A DNA stretch of 45,787 nt from JAVBKA01 sp031546715 (GTDB taxonomy: Bacteria; Bacillota; Clostridia; Oscillospirales; UBA929): NCBI GenBank assembly GCA_031546715.1, contig JAVBKA010000047.1, positions 1 to 45,787 on the forward strand. The letters run 5' to 3'. The position numbers and the translations under genes are program-made. The notes under the pieces are model-generated. The model searched no databases. It was not told the origin of the DNA and saw only the letters and a program-made list of their open reading frames with translations. Every line of letters begins with the position of its first letter. Positions within the stretch are counted from its first letter, which is position 1. Shown here piece after piece: positions 26,279-35,643 of the stretch.

Positions 26279-28015
26279 ATGCAGATATTTAAAAAGCTAA
26301 ACACAATATTTACAAGGCGTCAAAAATCGAGAATTGCAATAATAATTGTTGCAATTCTTATTGGTGCTACTTTGGAAACTATTAGTATTTCTTTGATTTC
26401 ACCGCTTGTATCCCTAATTACAAGCTCAGGAAATATTACAGATAACTCTATCTTTTCGATAATAAATGAAGTTTTTAGCTTTCAACGTACAGAGTCTTTG
26501 CTGATTTTTATATGTAGTAGCATAGCGTTTATTTATATTTTTAAAAGTTTTTACACCTATAATCTTTATAAAATTCAATACGGCTATATGTACAATTTAG
26601 AAGCGGAACTTAGAAAATCTTTGTTTATTGGTTATTTGGAAATGCCCTACACTTTCCATGCCAAAAAAAACCCTGCAACTATTTTTCAAACAATTACTCA
26701 AGATACTGCCAAGTTTAATCAATTTATACAAGCCATTATGTTTTTAGTTTCAGAGGGGATAACCTCGCTGTTTATTTTAGGTCTTTTATTCTTTATTTCA
26801 CCGTTTATTACATTAGGTATGGCCGGTATTTTTGCGGTATGTATACTGCTCTTTTTCTTTGTTCTTAAAAAAAAGAGCGTAAAAGCCGGTGCAGAATGTC
26901 GTGAGTCATCAGAAATGATGTTTAAAGATATCAACCAGTCTCTTGGCGGCATTAAAGAGTTGAAGGCATTTAATCGCGAGGGGTATTTCGTCGAGGAATT
27001 TAAAAAACATAATTCATCTTTTCGGAGCGCCTCTGTTCAGTCAACACTTTGGGGGCAAGTTCCAAGACTAATGATTGAAGGATTAAGTTTTGGCGGCATT
27101 ATGATTATTATGGCTCTCGCAATTGCCTTTGGCGCAGATATTAACCAAATACTTCCGCAGTTAGCCGCATTTGCGCTAGCTGCATTTAGATTGTTGCCGT
27201 CTATAAACCGTGGAATTAGTACTCTTAATAATATTTTTTATGCGAAATCATCTGTCGACGCAATCGCTAATGATTTAAACGAGATTTCATCAGCGGATAG
27301 AAAGCTGTTTCTCGAACCTCCATTAATGGAAACAGTTAACCTTGACGGCGATATCTTATTCGACAACTTGACATTTACTTACCCTGGAACAGAAACTCCT
27401 GTGTTACAAAATGTTTCTTTTTTAATCCCAAAGTCGAAAGCTATCGCTTTTATTGGCTCATCAGGCGCAGGAAAAACCACTATTGCGGACCTTTTACTGG
27501 GAGTTTTGGTTCCAAACTCAGGAACAGTGACTTCTTGTGGTGTTTCCGTACATCAAAACCTGCGAGGTTGGTCAAAACATGTCGGATATATTCCCCAACA
27601 AATCCACTTACTTGACACCACAATTACTAGTAATGTAGCCTTTGGTATTCCTAAAGACCAAATAGATATATCAAGGGTTTGGGATGCGCTAAAAAAGGCA
27701 CAAGTAGACGAATTTATTTGCACTCTTGAACATGGGCTTGATACAACCATCGGTGACAGAGGAATACGACTTTCAGGTGGTCAACGACAAAGGCTTGGTA
27801 TCGCTCGTGCGCTATACCATAACCCCGATGTACTAATTCTCGATGAAGCTACCTCCGCATTAGATAACGAAACTGAGCAGGCTGTAATGGATGCAATACA
27901 GAGTTTGCACGGAGAGAAAACTCTGGTGATTATCGCTCATAGATTAAGCACTATAGAGTATTGTGATATAGTGTACACTGTGGGTAACGGCAATGTTGTG
28001 AAGAGTAAGGAGTAG
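26279..28015 (+). CDS. ABC transporter, fused permease-ATPase (glycan flippase-like)
   Basis: The 578-residue protein has an N-terminal six-helix membrane domain (about 1-310) and a C-terminal ATPase: Walker A IGSSGAGKTTI, signature LSGGQRQRLGIARAL, Walker B LILDEATSALD and H-loop IIAHRLST. The layout matches MsbA/PglK-type flippases that move lipid-linked oligosaccharides across the inner membrane. I see no Wzx/Wzy-type multispan protein, so this is the only visible export route in the cargo. AGGGAGCC precedes the start. Confidence 0.9.
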   Translation: MQIFKKLNTIFTRRQKSRIAIIIVAILIGATLETISISLISPLVSLITSSGNITDNSIFSIINEVFSFQRTESLLIFICSSIAFIYIFKSFYTYNLYKIQYGYMYNLEAELRKSLFIGYLEMPYTFHAKKNPATIFQTITQDTAKFNQFIQAIMFLVSEGITSLFILGLLFFISPFITLGMAGIFAVCILLFFFVLKKKSVKAGAECRESSEMMFKDINQSLGGIKELKAFNREGYFVEEFKKHNSSFRSASVQSTLWGQVPRLMIEGLSFGGIMIIMALAIAFGADINQILPQLAAFALAAFRLLPSINRGISTLNNIFYAKSSVDAIANDLNEISSADRKLFLEPPLMETVNLDGDILFDNLTFTYPGTETPVLQNVSFLIPKSKAIAFIGSSGAGKTTIADLLLGVLVPNSGTVTSCGVSVHQNLRGWSKHVGYIPQQIHLLDTTITSNVAFGIPKDQIDISRVWDALKKAQVDEFICTLEHGLDTTIGDRGIRLSGGQRQRLGIARALYHNPDVLILDEATSALDNETEQAVMDAIQSLHGEKTLVIIAHRLSTIEYCDIVYTVGNGNVVKSKE

Positions 28016-28094
28016 TTGGTTCTTCAATCGCTTCATTTTAATTTGGTACAATTAGTAAAATAAAAACAACTTTTCAAACATTATGGAGGTCGGT

Positions 28095-29195
28095 ATGATA
28101 ATACGTGCTAAAACTGACAGTTTAATTCAAACGCGAGAGCTTACAGAAGAACGTAAGAATAACACTAAACAAAACAAATCGGAAATCCAACAAGGTTCAA
28201 TTGTGTTAAAATCCAAGCCACAGCGTTTGGTTTTTGAGATGACCAACGCCTGCAACTTAAATTGTGTTATGTGTGGTAGAAATGCCGCCGAATTTAAGGC
28301 AACTTCATTTGATGTGAATTGGTTGCCTTACTTTGATAATATCGCAGAGCATGTTGAAGAAGTTACCCTCATGGGGTGGGGCGAGCCAACTATTCACCCT
28401 CAGTTTGTAGACTTTTTAAAGTGGGCAAATAAGCACGGGCTACGTAAGTATTTTTGCACCAATGGCATGAAACTAGACAAGCTTATTGACGTTATTTTTG
28501 AGCAGGAGGTCGATGTCATCGCCATAAGCCTTGACGGTGCAACTCCTGAAAGTAATGCCGCTATAAGACGTGGCGCAGATTTTGATAAAATTATGAATAG
28601 TCTGCGTGCAATTGTAGCAGAAAAAAAGAGAAGGGGCACACCCTTCCCTTATATGAACTTTGTTACAACTTTAATGAAAAGCAACTTGCACGAGTTTCCA
28701 AAAATTGTCGAGCTTGCCGCCGATATCGGACTTGACGAAGCAAAAGGCGTTTACTTGACTGTTTTTAATGACGACATGATAGGAAACTCTCTGTTTGAAT
28801 CAATGGATGAGGTTAAATCTGTTTTTAACGAAGCTGAAGAAATTGCAACAAAACACGGTCTAAAGCTAAAAATCCCTCATCTTGTGGGCGAGGATTCCGC
28901 TGGCGAGGGTTATCATAAGCCTTGCCATACGGCGTGGAGAGATTTCTTCCTTGGTTCTGATGGGCTTGTTAGATCGTGCATGTCGACCGCAAAGACGTTG
29001 TTTCCATTTGAGAAATACAAAACCTTTGAGGACGCTTGGAACTCTGACGAGTTTACAGCCTTTAGAAAAAAAGTAAACGAGGATAGCCTGATGGAAAACT
29101 CTTGCAAGAACTGCTATCAGTCATCATTCGCCAATTGGAACAGAAAAAGCGCATTTAATCAGGTTGGGCTTGAGTTTTCTCCAGATTGGAAGTAG
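28095..29195 (+). CDS. Radical SAM/SPASM-domain enzyme
   Basis: The 366-residue protein has the CNLNCVMC cluster motif (C-x3-C-x2-C) near residue 54 after EMTNA, then GWGEPTIHP. A C-terminal SPASM region has four or more cysteines (PCHTAWRDFF, VRSCMST, NSCKNCYQSS). SPASM enzymes carry extra iron-sulphur clusters and modify peptides or small molecules; several act in carbohydrate loci. It may modify a sugar or an acceptor protein. ATG 28095 is used because GGAGGT (28085-28090) lies just before it. It is the last gene of the central block. Confidence 0.85.
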   Translation: MIIRAKTDSLIQTRELTEERKNNTKQNKSEIQQGSIVLKSKPQRLVFEMTNACNLNCVMCGRNAAEFKATSFDVNWLPYFDNIAEHVEEVTLMGWGEPTIHPQFVDFLKWANKHGLRKYFCTNGMKLDKLIDVIFEQEVDVIAISLDGATPESNAAIRRGADFDKIMNSLRAIVAEKKRRGTPFPYMNFVTTLMKSNLHEFPKIVELAADIGLDEAKGVYLTVFNDDMIGNSLFESMDEVKSVFNEAEEIATKHGLKLKIPHLVGEDSAGEGYHKPCHTAWRDFFLGSDGLVRSCMSTAKTLFPFEKYKTFEDAWNSDEFTAFRKKVNEDSLMENSCKNCYQSSFANWNRKSAFNQVGLEFSPDWK

Positions 29196-29223
29196 ATGTT
29201 CCGATTTAGAAGTCAAAATTACA

Positions 29224-30282
29224 TTACTGTGCAACATCCTCGATATATTCGCGAATCCCACTAATTTTTAAAGCTTTTCTGATCAAAAACTTTAAAACAA
29301 ATGCCACTCCAAACAAAAAAGTAAGTATCAAAAGCATGACTGCCTCAAAAAAACGAATTACTGCACTAGCTGTTCCAATTGTCCTTTGTCTTGATTTAAG
29401 CATTTTGTGTGTTGAATCAAATAATTTGAATTTCCCTAAAGGTTTTTTCCTTCCCCATTTCTGAAACACTTCATCTGTAAGAAAATAGGCCGCTCTAACA
29501 GAACATAAGTAATTAAAAAACATTTTTGCTTCAAAGTAACGTGTTTGAATCCAGCTAAGTCGTAAATGCAGTAAGTTCCTTAATGATCCAGGATATGTGG
29601 CATTAATCCTGTCATGTGGTTCAAAGTAAGCGAACCCTTCGCTTGATAAGGTATCTGTGACACTTTCGGGTCCGCTTACAACATGAAGTTTCAGCAAGAC
29701 TTCGTTTATTGCTATAAAATCTCCCACCATAGTTCTGCTATCCTGTATCCACTGATGGGTATCGCGAATATCTTCGAGCCATTCAAAGTCCAGGTTTTTC
29801 TTATTTATAATAAATCCAATTTGATATCCATTGTAAGTGAATGCAAATTTATTTACTGTATCGAAACCTCTTTTATAGAGCCTTTCTTTATTTGCTTCAC
29901 CATAATACCTGCCCTCTAATACTCGATTAAAAGCCAACCCTCCAAGATTAGGGTTGGCTTTTAATATTTCAATAATTTTGGGCAATACATCAATTAGCAC
30001 TAGGTCCTCATCACTTATTGGCAAAACATATGTTGCACTAGCAACCTCAATCACTTTTTGCAAATTTTTAAACATTCCAATATTAGTATCATTTGTATAA
30101 TACTTTAGTCGCTCATCGACAATCGTTCTCATTAGCTCATCTGTATTGTCAGTTGATGCATTGTTTACAACAATTAGCTCTATATCGTCACCTTTGTATT
30201 TAAGAACTGCCGTAGCGCAATTATATGCCAACTCTGCACGGCAATAAGTCGGAATACATATGCTTAAAATAGGTTTTTTCAA
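29224..30282 (-). CDS. Family 2 glycosyltransferase with C-terminal membrane anchor
   Basis: The 352-residue protein has the GT2 start ILSICIPTYCRAELAYNCATAV, VVNNASTDNTDELM and PISDEDLVLI, with the acidic motif near 93-98. The C-terminal ~45 residues contain a hydrophobic segment (VMLLILTFLFGVAFVLKFLI), so it is tethered to the inner membrane. TTG 30282 is used, with AGAGGA 9 bases before it. It is the last gene of the CDP-sugar block, 53 bases after rfbF, and ends convergent with the radical SAM gene. Confidence 0.85.
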   Translation of the reverse strand: MKKPILSICIPTYCRAELAYNCATAVLKYKGDDIELIVVNNASTDNTDELMRTIVDERLKYYTNDTNIGMFKNLQKVIEVASATYVLPISDEDLVLIDVLPKIIEILKANPNLGGLAFNRVLEGRYYGEANKERLYKRGFDTVNKFAFTYNGYQIGFIINKKNLDFEWLEDIRDTHQWIQDSRTMVGDFIAINEVLLKLHVVSGPESVTDTLSSEGFAYFEPHDRINATYPGSLRNLLHLRLSWIQTRYFEAKMFFNYLCSVRAAYFLTDEVFQKWGRKKPLGKFKLFDSTHKMLKSRQRTIGTASAVIRFFEAVMLLILTFLFGVAFVLKFLIRKALKISGIREYIEDVAQ

Positions 30283-30335
30283 TTAAACCAGTCCTCTCAA
30301 TATAATACATTGCGCTCAACTGCGCATAGCAAAAC

Positions 30336-31112
30336 TTACTCCCAAACTTTCCATGGGGCATTTCCATTTTCCCACATTTCATCTAAAATAACCTTATCTC
30401 TCTGTGTATCCATACAATGCCAAAAACCGTGGTGTCTGTAGGCTGTTAACTGTCCACATTTTGCAACTTTATCAAGAGTATTATTCTCAAAAACAGTTGC
30501 ATCATTATCAATCATTTCAAAAATTCGCGGCGAAAGTACCATAAATCCACCATTTATCCGACTGCTGTCTTCTATTGACTTCTCTCTAAATGAAGTAATT
30601 AGATTATCATTATTTATGTCTAATACACCAAATTTTTGACCGGCATTTACTGCAGAAATAGTGGCGATTCTATCGTAAGATTTGTGAAATTCAAGCAATT
30701 CTAAGATATTAATATTAGAAACGCCATCACCATAGGTCATCATAAACGGCTCATTTCCAATATATTTTTGAACCCGCCTTATTCGCCCTCCCGTCATTGT
30801 TGAGAGCCCTGTATCCACCAGTGTAATTTTCCAAGGCTCGGATATATTGCTATGAATTGTCATTTTGTTATCTTCGCAGAAATCAAAGGTTACATCGCTT
30901 TTATGTAGATAGTAGTTAGCAAAATATTCTTTAATTACATGAGATTTATATCCGCAACAAATAACAAATTCATTAAATCCATAAAATGAGTATATTTTCA
31001 TAATATGCCAAAGAATAGGCATCCCACCTATTTCTACCATTGGTTTAGGCTTTAAATAACTCTCCTCACTAATTCTAGTTCCAAAACCACCGGCAAGAAT
31101 AACAACTTTCAT
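30336..31112 (-). CDS. rfbF: Glucose-1-phosphate cytidylyltransferase
   Basis: This enzyme (about 258 residues) makes CDP-glucose from glucose-1-phosphate and CTP. It has VVILAGGFGTRISEES at the N-terminus, KPKPMVEIGGMPILWHIMK, and MMTYGDGVSNIN and NGGFMVL further on, all standard for RfbF. The start at 31112 gives the usual MKVVILAGG, but no clear ribosome binding site precedes it; longer starts at 31130 and 31184 overlap the upstream gene. With rfbG and rfbH upstream the block opens the CDP-3,6-dideoxyhexose pathway. Confidence 0.9.
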   Translation of the reverse strand: MKVVILAGGFGTRISEESYLKPKPMVEIGGMPILWHIMKIYSFYGFNEFVICCGYKSHVIKEYFANYYLHKSDVTFDFCEDNKMTIHSNISEPWKITLVDTGLSTMTGGRIRRVQKYIGNEPFMMTYGDGVSNINILELLEFHKSYDRIATISAVNAGQKFGVLDINNDNLITSFREKSIEDSSRINGGFMVLSPRIFEMIDNDATVFENNTLDKVAKCGQLTAYRHHGFWHCMDTQRDKVILDEMWENGNAPWKVWE

Positions 31113-31152
31113 GTCATCAGCTACTTTCATTAGAACATTTAGATACAAACCA

Positions 31153-32088
31153 CTAGCAATCACTTTTTGCTTGTGTATTTGCATTAATGGTTGCTTTTAA
31201 CCCATCTATGAGTTGGACTTTGTTAATATGACCTAATTCTCTAGTCATCCGTGTCGTATCTGCAAGAATAACTGGGTCATTAGACGGTTGATAAAGTGTG
31301 TTAGCTGTCTCACAATCAAAGAAATTTACATTATTCAACGTCAATAAATGCTCACAATTTAAAATCTTTGATATTTCTGAAAAAATAGTTCCAACTAATA
31401 ACGGTTTCCCACTTGCTATATTGACCGGTCCAACAACATTTGAATCTAGCAATGACGCAAATGCTTGCGCACAATCATCTATATGCATATAATCTCTTAC
31501 TGCATTTGACATATTGCAAACAACGTTTTCTTTATTTAAAAAGCTCCTAATCGCATTTGGTATCGCCTTTTGCTCTTTATCTCCCGGACCATATAAAAAG
31601 AAAATTCTACCACACGCATAAGATAGTCCGTATGCTTTACTAAAAGCTGACGCTATTTCAAAAAAACTTCGTTTCGTCGAAGCATATGGAGAGTCCAAAT
31701 GCACAGGGGTCTGTTCATTTAAAACACCAAAACTACTGTCGTATTCCGAGCAGGTGCCAGACGACACAAACCGTTCCCCTCCGTTTTTTAAAAACGCTTT
31801 GAGCATATGGCAACCAGACGCAAGCCAGTCCAAATTTTCTTGAGATGAATATGCAATTCTATGTCCTGTTACCCAAGCATAATGTAGTAAGTGCGTTGGC
31901 TTAATTTTAGCAAAGAGATCCTCGGTTTCACTTGCATTCAGAAGGTCGGCATTGTGATGGGTTACTTTTGAGAGATTCAGCGTTGAGCCTTTAGAAACAG
32001 TATGAACTTCATACCCAGCTTGAATTAAAAATGAAATACTAGCTTTACCTAAAAAACCTCCAGCACCAGTTAATAGTACTCTTTTCAC
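31153..32088 (-). CDS. NAD-dependent epimerase/reductase of the CDP-sugar block
   Basis: The 311-residue SDR protein begins VLLTGAGGFLGKASISFL (NAD(P) binding), with LLHYAWVTGHRIAYSSQENL and the catalytic YASTK near residue 144. It resembles 4-ketoreductases that finish CDP-dideoxyhexoses, such as abequose or paratose synthases, and YerF-type reductases of branched sugars. GTG start with AAAGGAAAG upstream. It could reduce the keto group of the product made by RfbH, or of a branched product. The exact stereochemistry cannot be read from sequence. Confidence 0.75.
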   Translation of the reverse strand: MKRVLLTGAGGFLGKASISFLIQAGYEVHTVSKGSTLNLSKVTHHNADLLNASETEDLFAKIKPTHLLHYAWVTGHRIAYSSQENLDWLASGCHMLKAFLKNGGERFVSSGTCSEYDSSFGVLNEQTPVHLDSPYASTKRSFFEIASAFSKAYGLSYACGRIFFLYGPGDKEQKAIPNAIRSFLNKENVVCNMSNAVRDYMHIDDCAQAFASLLDSNVVGPVNIASGKPLLVGTIFSEISKILNCEHLLTLNNVNFFDCETANTLYQPSNDPVILADTTRMTRELGHINKVQLIDGLKATINANTQAKSDC

Positions 32089-32118
32089 TGCTGCATCTTT
32101 CCTTTCACATTGCCTAAT

Positions 32119-33150
32119 TTACACACGATAGCAGTCAATCATTCGTCTTATAGCAGTCCTTATTGTTGTAGAAGGTTCCCAACCTGCATTTTTTAATCTA
32201 TTAGCGTCAATGGTCGCATCCTGAACACCTGTCATAGATTTATGTGACGGGTTAATTATGTGCGTTATTCTCGCATCAGAATTCATATTATGAGTCAAGA
32301 AAAGTTCAGCAATATTTTGAATCGTCAGGTTTTCACTAGAAACATTGTACACATTGCCATGCTGTCCTCGAATAAGCATTGTAAACAGAGCTATCGTAAG
32401 ATCATTTGTTGAAATATAACTTCTTACCGGCGTTCCATCGCTGTAGACGACAATGTTTTTCTGTTCTAAAACATTTGATAAAAAATCACTAATATGGTGG
32501 TTTCCTCCAATAGTTATACCCGGTCCAATTACTGTTCCAATTCGAGCAACAAAAATTTTTGCCTTATTTGAACTAAAATATGCCTGACATAAAGCCTCTC
32601 CAATTCTTTTTGATTCAGTATAACATGTTCCACTTTTAAAACAATCAGAAGAGCCAAACGAATTTTCATCAGTGCCAGGTCTATTTTCACCATACACTGC
32701 ATAGCTACTTAAATACACCATGCTTGCATTTTTTTCAGATGCGAAGGAAAGAACGTTATCTGTGCCAAGATAGCTAGTGCGCAATGTGCCAATTGGATTA
32801 CTGTGTGTAGTTGCAGGCGTGGCATTGGCGGCTGAATGAAATATAAAATCAACATTGCTTTTATAAATAATTGGTTCACATACATCCTGAACTATAATTT
32901 CAAAATCATCTCTGTTAATAACATCAAAAAAGCGTTCCCTTGCACGGCATATGTCACGAACCATCCCTACGATATGCACATTCGTGTTGTAGATATCATT
33001 TAACGAAAGCAGCGTATATACTAAATATGTTGAAATAAACCCATTTGCTCCTGTTATAAGCACAGTCTTGTCTTGTAATGTTTCCCAGGGCAAAGATGCG
33101 TTAATTATTTCATGAGTGTCTTCCCATACAACTCTGTGATAATTATCCAT
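32119..33150 (-). CDS. NAD-dependent epimerase/dehydratase of the CDP-sugar block
   Basis: The 343-residue extended SDR protein has VLITGANGFISTYLVYTLL and the catalytic tyrosine and lysine in CYTESKRIGEALC, close to UDP-glucuronate decarboxylase-type or CDP-tyvelose epimerase-type enzymes. It is the second SDR enzyme in this block; the two could carry out reduction and epimerisation of a keto-sugar. ATG 33150 is used, with AAGGGGAG overlapping the end of rfbH. Its product is not known. Confidence 0.75.
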   Translation of the reverse strand: MDNYHRVVWEDTHEIINASLPWETLQDKTVLITGANGFISTYLVYTLLSLNDIYNTNVHIVGMVRDICRARERFFDVINRDDFEIIVQDVCEPIIYKSNVDFIFHSAANATPATTHSNPIGTLRTSYLGTDNVLSFASEKNASMVYLSSYAVYGENRPGTDENSFGSSDCFKSGTCYTESKRIGEALCQAYFSSNKAKIFVARIGTVIGPGITIGGNHHISDFLSNVLEQKNIVVYSDGTPVRSYISTNDLTIALFTMLIRGQHGNVYNVSSENLTIQNIAELFLTHNMNSDARITHIINPSHKSMTGVQDATIDANRLKNAGWEPSTTIRTAIRRMIDCYRV

Positions 33151-33151
33151 C

Positions 33152-34477
33152 TTACTCCCCTTTAACAAAATCCCTAATACACTTCACAACATGTCTCAGT
33201 CTATCCTCATCCAACCCTGGATACACGCCAAACCAAAATGAGTTGTTCATAATGGCATCAGTATTCTTCATATCGCCGACAACTCTGTACTCGACGTCAT
33301 CATCTACAAAACATGGGTGCTTCAACAAGTTTCCTGCAAACAACATTCTAGTCTGAATGTTGTTTTTTTCAAGATGCTGCACTATTTCATTTCTGGTAAA
33401 AGGTGCATTATCTTTGACAGTAAGAATAAAGCCAAACCAGCATGGCTCAGAATGTTCAGTTGGTTTAGGCAAAATAAAGTATTCACTTAAATTACTCAAA
33501 GAATCACGCAAGTACTTCCAATTTTTTCGTCGAGCTTTAATAAAAGAAGGTAATTTCTCAAGCTGAGCGCAGCCGACAGCCGCTTGCATATCCGTTATTT
33601 TTAGATTATACCCAAGATGAGAATATACGAATTTATGGTCATATCCCTGCGGTAGTTGTCCGTATTGTCCATCATATCTATGCCCGCAAAAATTATCAAC
33701 ACCAGAAGGACACTGACAGTCTCTTCCCCAATCTCTAAGCGACAGTGCGATGCGATGTAGTAGACTATTATTTGTATACACCGCTCCTCCCTCACCCATT
33801 GTCATCTGATGCGGCGGATAAAAGCTCGATGTACCAATATCTCCCACCGTACCTGTATAACATAGATTTCCGTTTATTTCAACTTGTGAGCCAAGCGCAT
33901 CGCAGTTGTCTTCGATTAGCCAAAGGTCATGCTTTTTACAAAAATCTGCTACGGCAGAAAGCTCAAAAGGATTCCCAAGTGTATGTGCAACCATAACAGC
34001 TTTTGTTTTTTCCGTAAGAGCTTCCTCCAAGCCAGAAACATCAATATTATATGAGGGTATGGTAACGTCTACAAATACTGGAACAGCACCAAACTGAACT
34101 ATTGGAGAAATTGTAGTAGGGAAGGCACATGCAACGGTAATGACCTCGTCACCTCGGGAAATTCTACGTTTTCCAAGAAGATGAGAGGTCAGCGCCATAA
34201 ACGCCAATAAATTCGCAGAGGAGCCTGACGTCGTTGCCAAGCAATGCTTAACACCTAGAAACCGTGCAAAGTCCCGTTCAAATTTTTCTGCATACCTTCC
34301 AGAGGTAAGCCAAAAATCTAGCGACGAATCCACTAAATTAGTTATTTCATTTTCATCAAATACTCTGCCAGCATATGCTATGCGCTCACCAGCCACAAAG
34401 GTCTTTTTGCTGCCAAATTCTTCTTTGTAATACTCTTTTGTTAGTTCAATTATTCTATCCCTTAATCCCTTGCTCAT
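33152..34477 (-). CDS. rfbH: CDP-4-keto-6-deoxyglucose-3-dehydrase
   Basis: The 441-residue enzyme (RfbH, DdhC or E1 type) removes the 3-hydroxyl of CDP-4-keto-6-deoxyglucose using pyridoxamine phosphate and a 2Fe-2S cluster. Its hallmark is histidine in place of the PLP lysine, seen here in FYPPHQMTMGEGGAV. Cysteines for the cluster are present (DNCDALGS and RDCQCPSGVDNFC). ATG 34477 is chosen because AGGTGG lies 6 bases before it. E1 needs a separate reductase (DdhD/AscD type) which is not in this window, so a chromosomal partner is likely. Confidence 0.93.
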   Translation of the reverse strand: MSKGLRDRIIELTKEYYKEEFGSKKTFVAGERIAYAGRVFDENEITNLVDSSLDFWLTSGRYAEKFERDFARFLGVKHCLATTSGSSANLLAFMALTSHLLGKRRISRGDEVITVACAFPTTISPIVQFGAVPVFVDVTIPSYNIDVSGLEEALTEKTKAVMVAHTLGNPFELSAVADFCKKHDLWLIEDNCDALGSQVEINGNLCYTGTVGDIGTSSFYPPHQMTMGEGGAVYTNNSLLHRIALSLRDWGRDCQCPSGVDNFCGHRYDGQYGQLPQGYDHKFVYSHLGYNLKITDMQAAVGCAQLEKLPSFIKARRKNWKYLRDSLSNLSEYFILPKPTEHSEPCWFGFILTVKDNAPFTRNEIVQHLEKNNIQTRMLFAGNLLKHPCFVDDDVEYRVVGDMKNTDAIMNNSFWFGVYPGLDEDRLRHVVKCIRDFVKGE

Positions 34478-35531
34478 GTTCATCCACCTTACTCATGTGT
34501 GCTTCTGTTAATGTTCTAAAAGTTTCTTGAAGGGGTTGTCCTAAGTTTTTGCTCTTATAAAAGCATACAATCTGCTCTAATGTTTGTTCAAGCGACCACA
34601 ATGGGCTAAAGTTTAATTCCCTCTTTGCCTTGTCAATGTTTAAACGTAAAATATCTTTTTCTGGAATTGTTGTTCCTTTTGATGTAATTTCATATTTGGC
34701 AGTACATCCCCAAAGTCTGCACAAGCTTTTTGTGATCTCCTCAACGGTCATAGTAATTCCAGGGTCTGGGCCTATGTTCCATGCTCCAGAATAGTTAATG
34801 CCGTCTTCATATAGGCACTGTGCTAGTTTCAAGTACCCAGTCAAACAATCAAGAATGTTCTGCCATGGTCTGACAAACAATGGATTTCTAATCTCAACGC
34901 ATTCTTCATTACAAATGGCCTTAATAATCGAAGGAATAAGCCGACTAGCAACAGGATCACCGCCGCCTAAAACGTTTGATGCTCGTGCTGTGGCAAGGCC
35001 GCATTTATGCAAAAACACGTTACGATAGGTTTCAACCACTAATTCTTGACATGTTTTACTACTTGAATACGGGTCTATTGCTCCAAATATAGCAGATGCT
35101 TCCTTAAAGCCGCCTTGAGGACAATCACCAGAATAAACTTTATCACTAGTGACAACTAACGTCGCCTTTACACTACTTATTGCACGCACAGATTCTAGTA
35201 TGTTGACTAAGCCAATTACATTTACATTATAAGTTTTTAACGGCTCAAGTATTGATTCTGGAACAAAAGTGGGCGTTGCCAAGAAAAAGAGTATCTCTGG
35301 TTGTGCCTGTACAACGGCTTGTTCTAACGCTGCAACATCAAGTACATCCCCTCGAATGTCAACAAGTCCATTAAATTGTAAATCATCAAAGCACGAGCCT
35401 TCCACTGGGTCTAGGGAATAGCCCGTTACTTCGGCGCCGAGCATACAAAGCCAATAGGTAAGCCATGTGCCTTTAAACCCAGTATGTCCAACTATTAAAA
35501 CTTTTTTACCACGCCAAAAATCTGCTAACAC
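34455..35531 (-). CDS. rfbG: CDP-glucose 4,6-dehydratase
   Basis: This 358-residue SDR enzyme converts CDP-glucose to CDP-4-keto-6-deoxyglucose. It carries the RfbG-specific GHTGFKGTWLTYWL at the N-terminus, TSDKVY, and YSSSK as the catalytic pair. The GTG start at 35531 follows AGAGGT by 7 bases. Its end overlaps the start of rfbH by 23 bases. A small reading frame (35506-35622) overlaps its start in another frame. Confidence 0.92.
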   Translation of the reverse strand: MLADFWRGKKVLIVGHTGFKGTWLTYWLCMLGAEVTGYSLDPVEGSCFDDLQFNGLVDIRGDVLDVAALEQAVVQAQPEILFFLATPTFVPESILEPLKTYNVNVIGLVNILESVRAISSVKATLVVTSDKVYSGDCPQGGFKEASAIFGAIDPYSSSKTCQELVVETYRNVFLHKCGLATARASNVLGGGDPVASRLIPSIIKAICNEECVEIRNPLFVRPWQNILDCLTGYLKLAQCLYEDGINYSGAWNIGPDPGITMTVEEITKSLCRLWGCTAKYEITSKGTTIPEKDILRLNIDKAKRELNFSPLWSLEQTLEQIVCFYKSKNLGQPLQETFRTLTEAHMSKVDEHEQGIKG

Positions 35532-35622
35532 TAGTAAGACCTCTTATTTCTTCGGTATTTTTTACAATTTTACTATTTAATACATCTTTGCGCATAGCCA
35601 GTGCAAACTCAGCGTGCGTCAT
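35506..35622 (-). CDS. Possible 38-residue small protein or leader
   Basis: An ATG at 35622 has a strong ribosome binding site (AAGGAG, 7 bases upstream) and encodes 38 residues beginning MTHAEFALAMRK; it ends at TAA 35506-35508 inside rfbG. It fills the gap between the transketolase C-half gene and rfbG. I recognise no family. It might be a true small protein, or a leader that couples rfbG translation to the upstream gene. The strong start is the only support. Confidence 0.35.
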   Translation of the reverse strand: MTHAEFALAMRKDVLNSKIVKNTEEIRGLTSVSRFLAW

Positions 35623-35643
35623 TAGCGTTCTCCTTTATGATAC

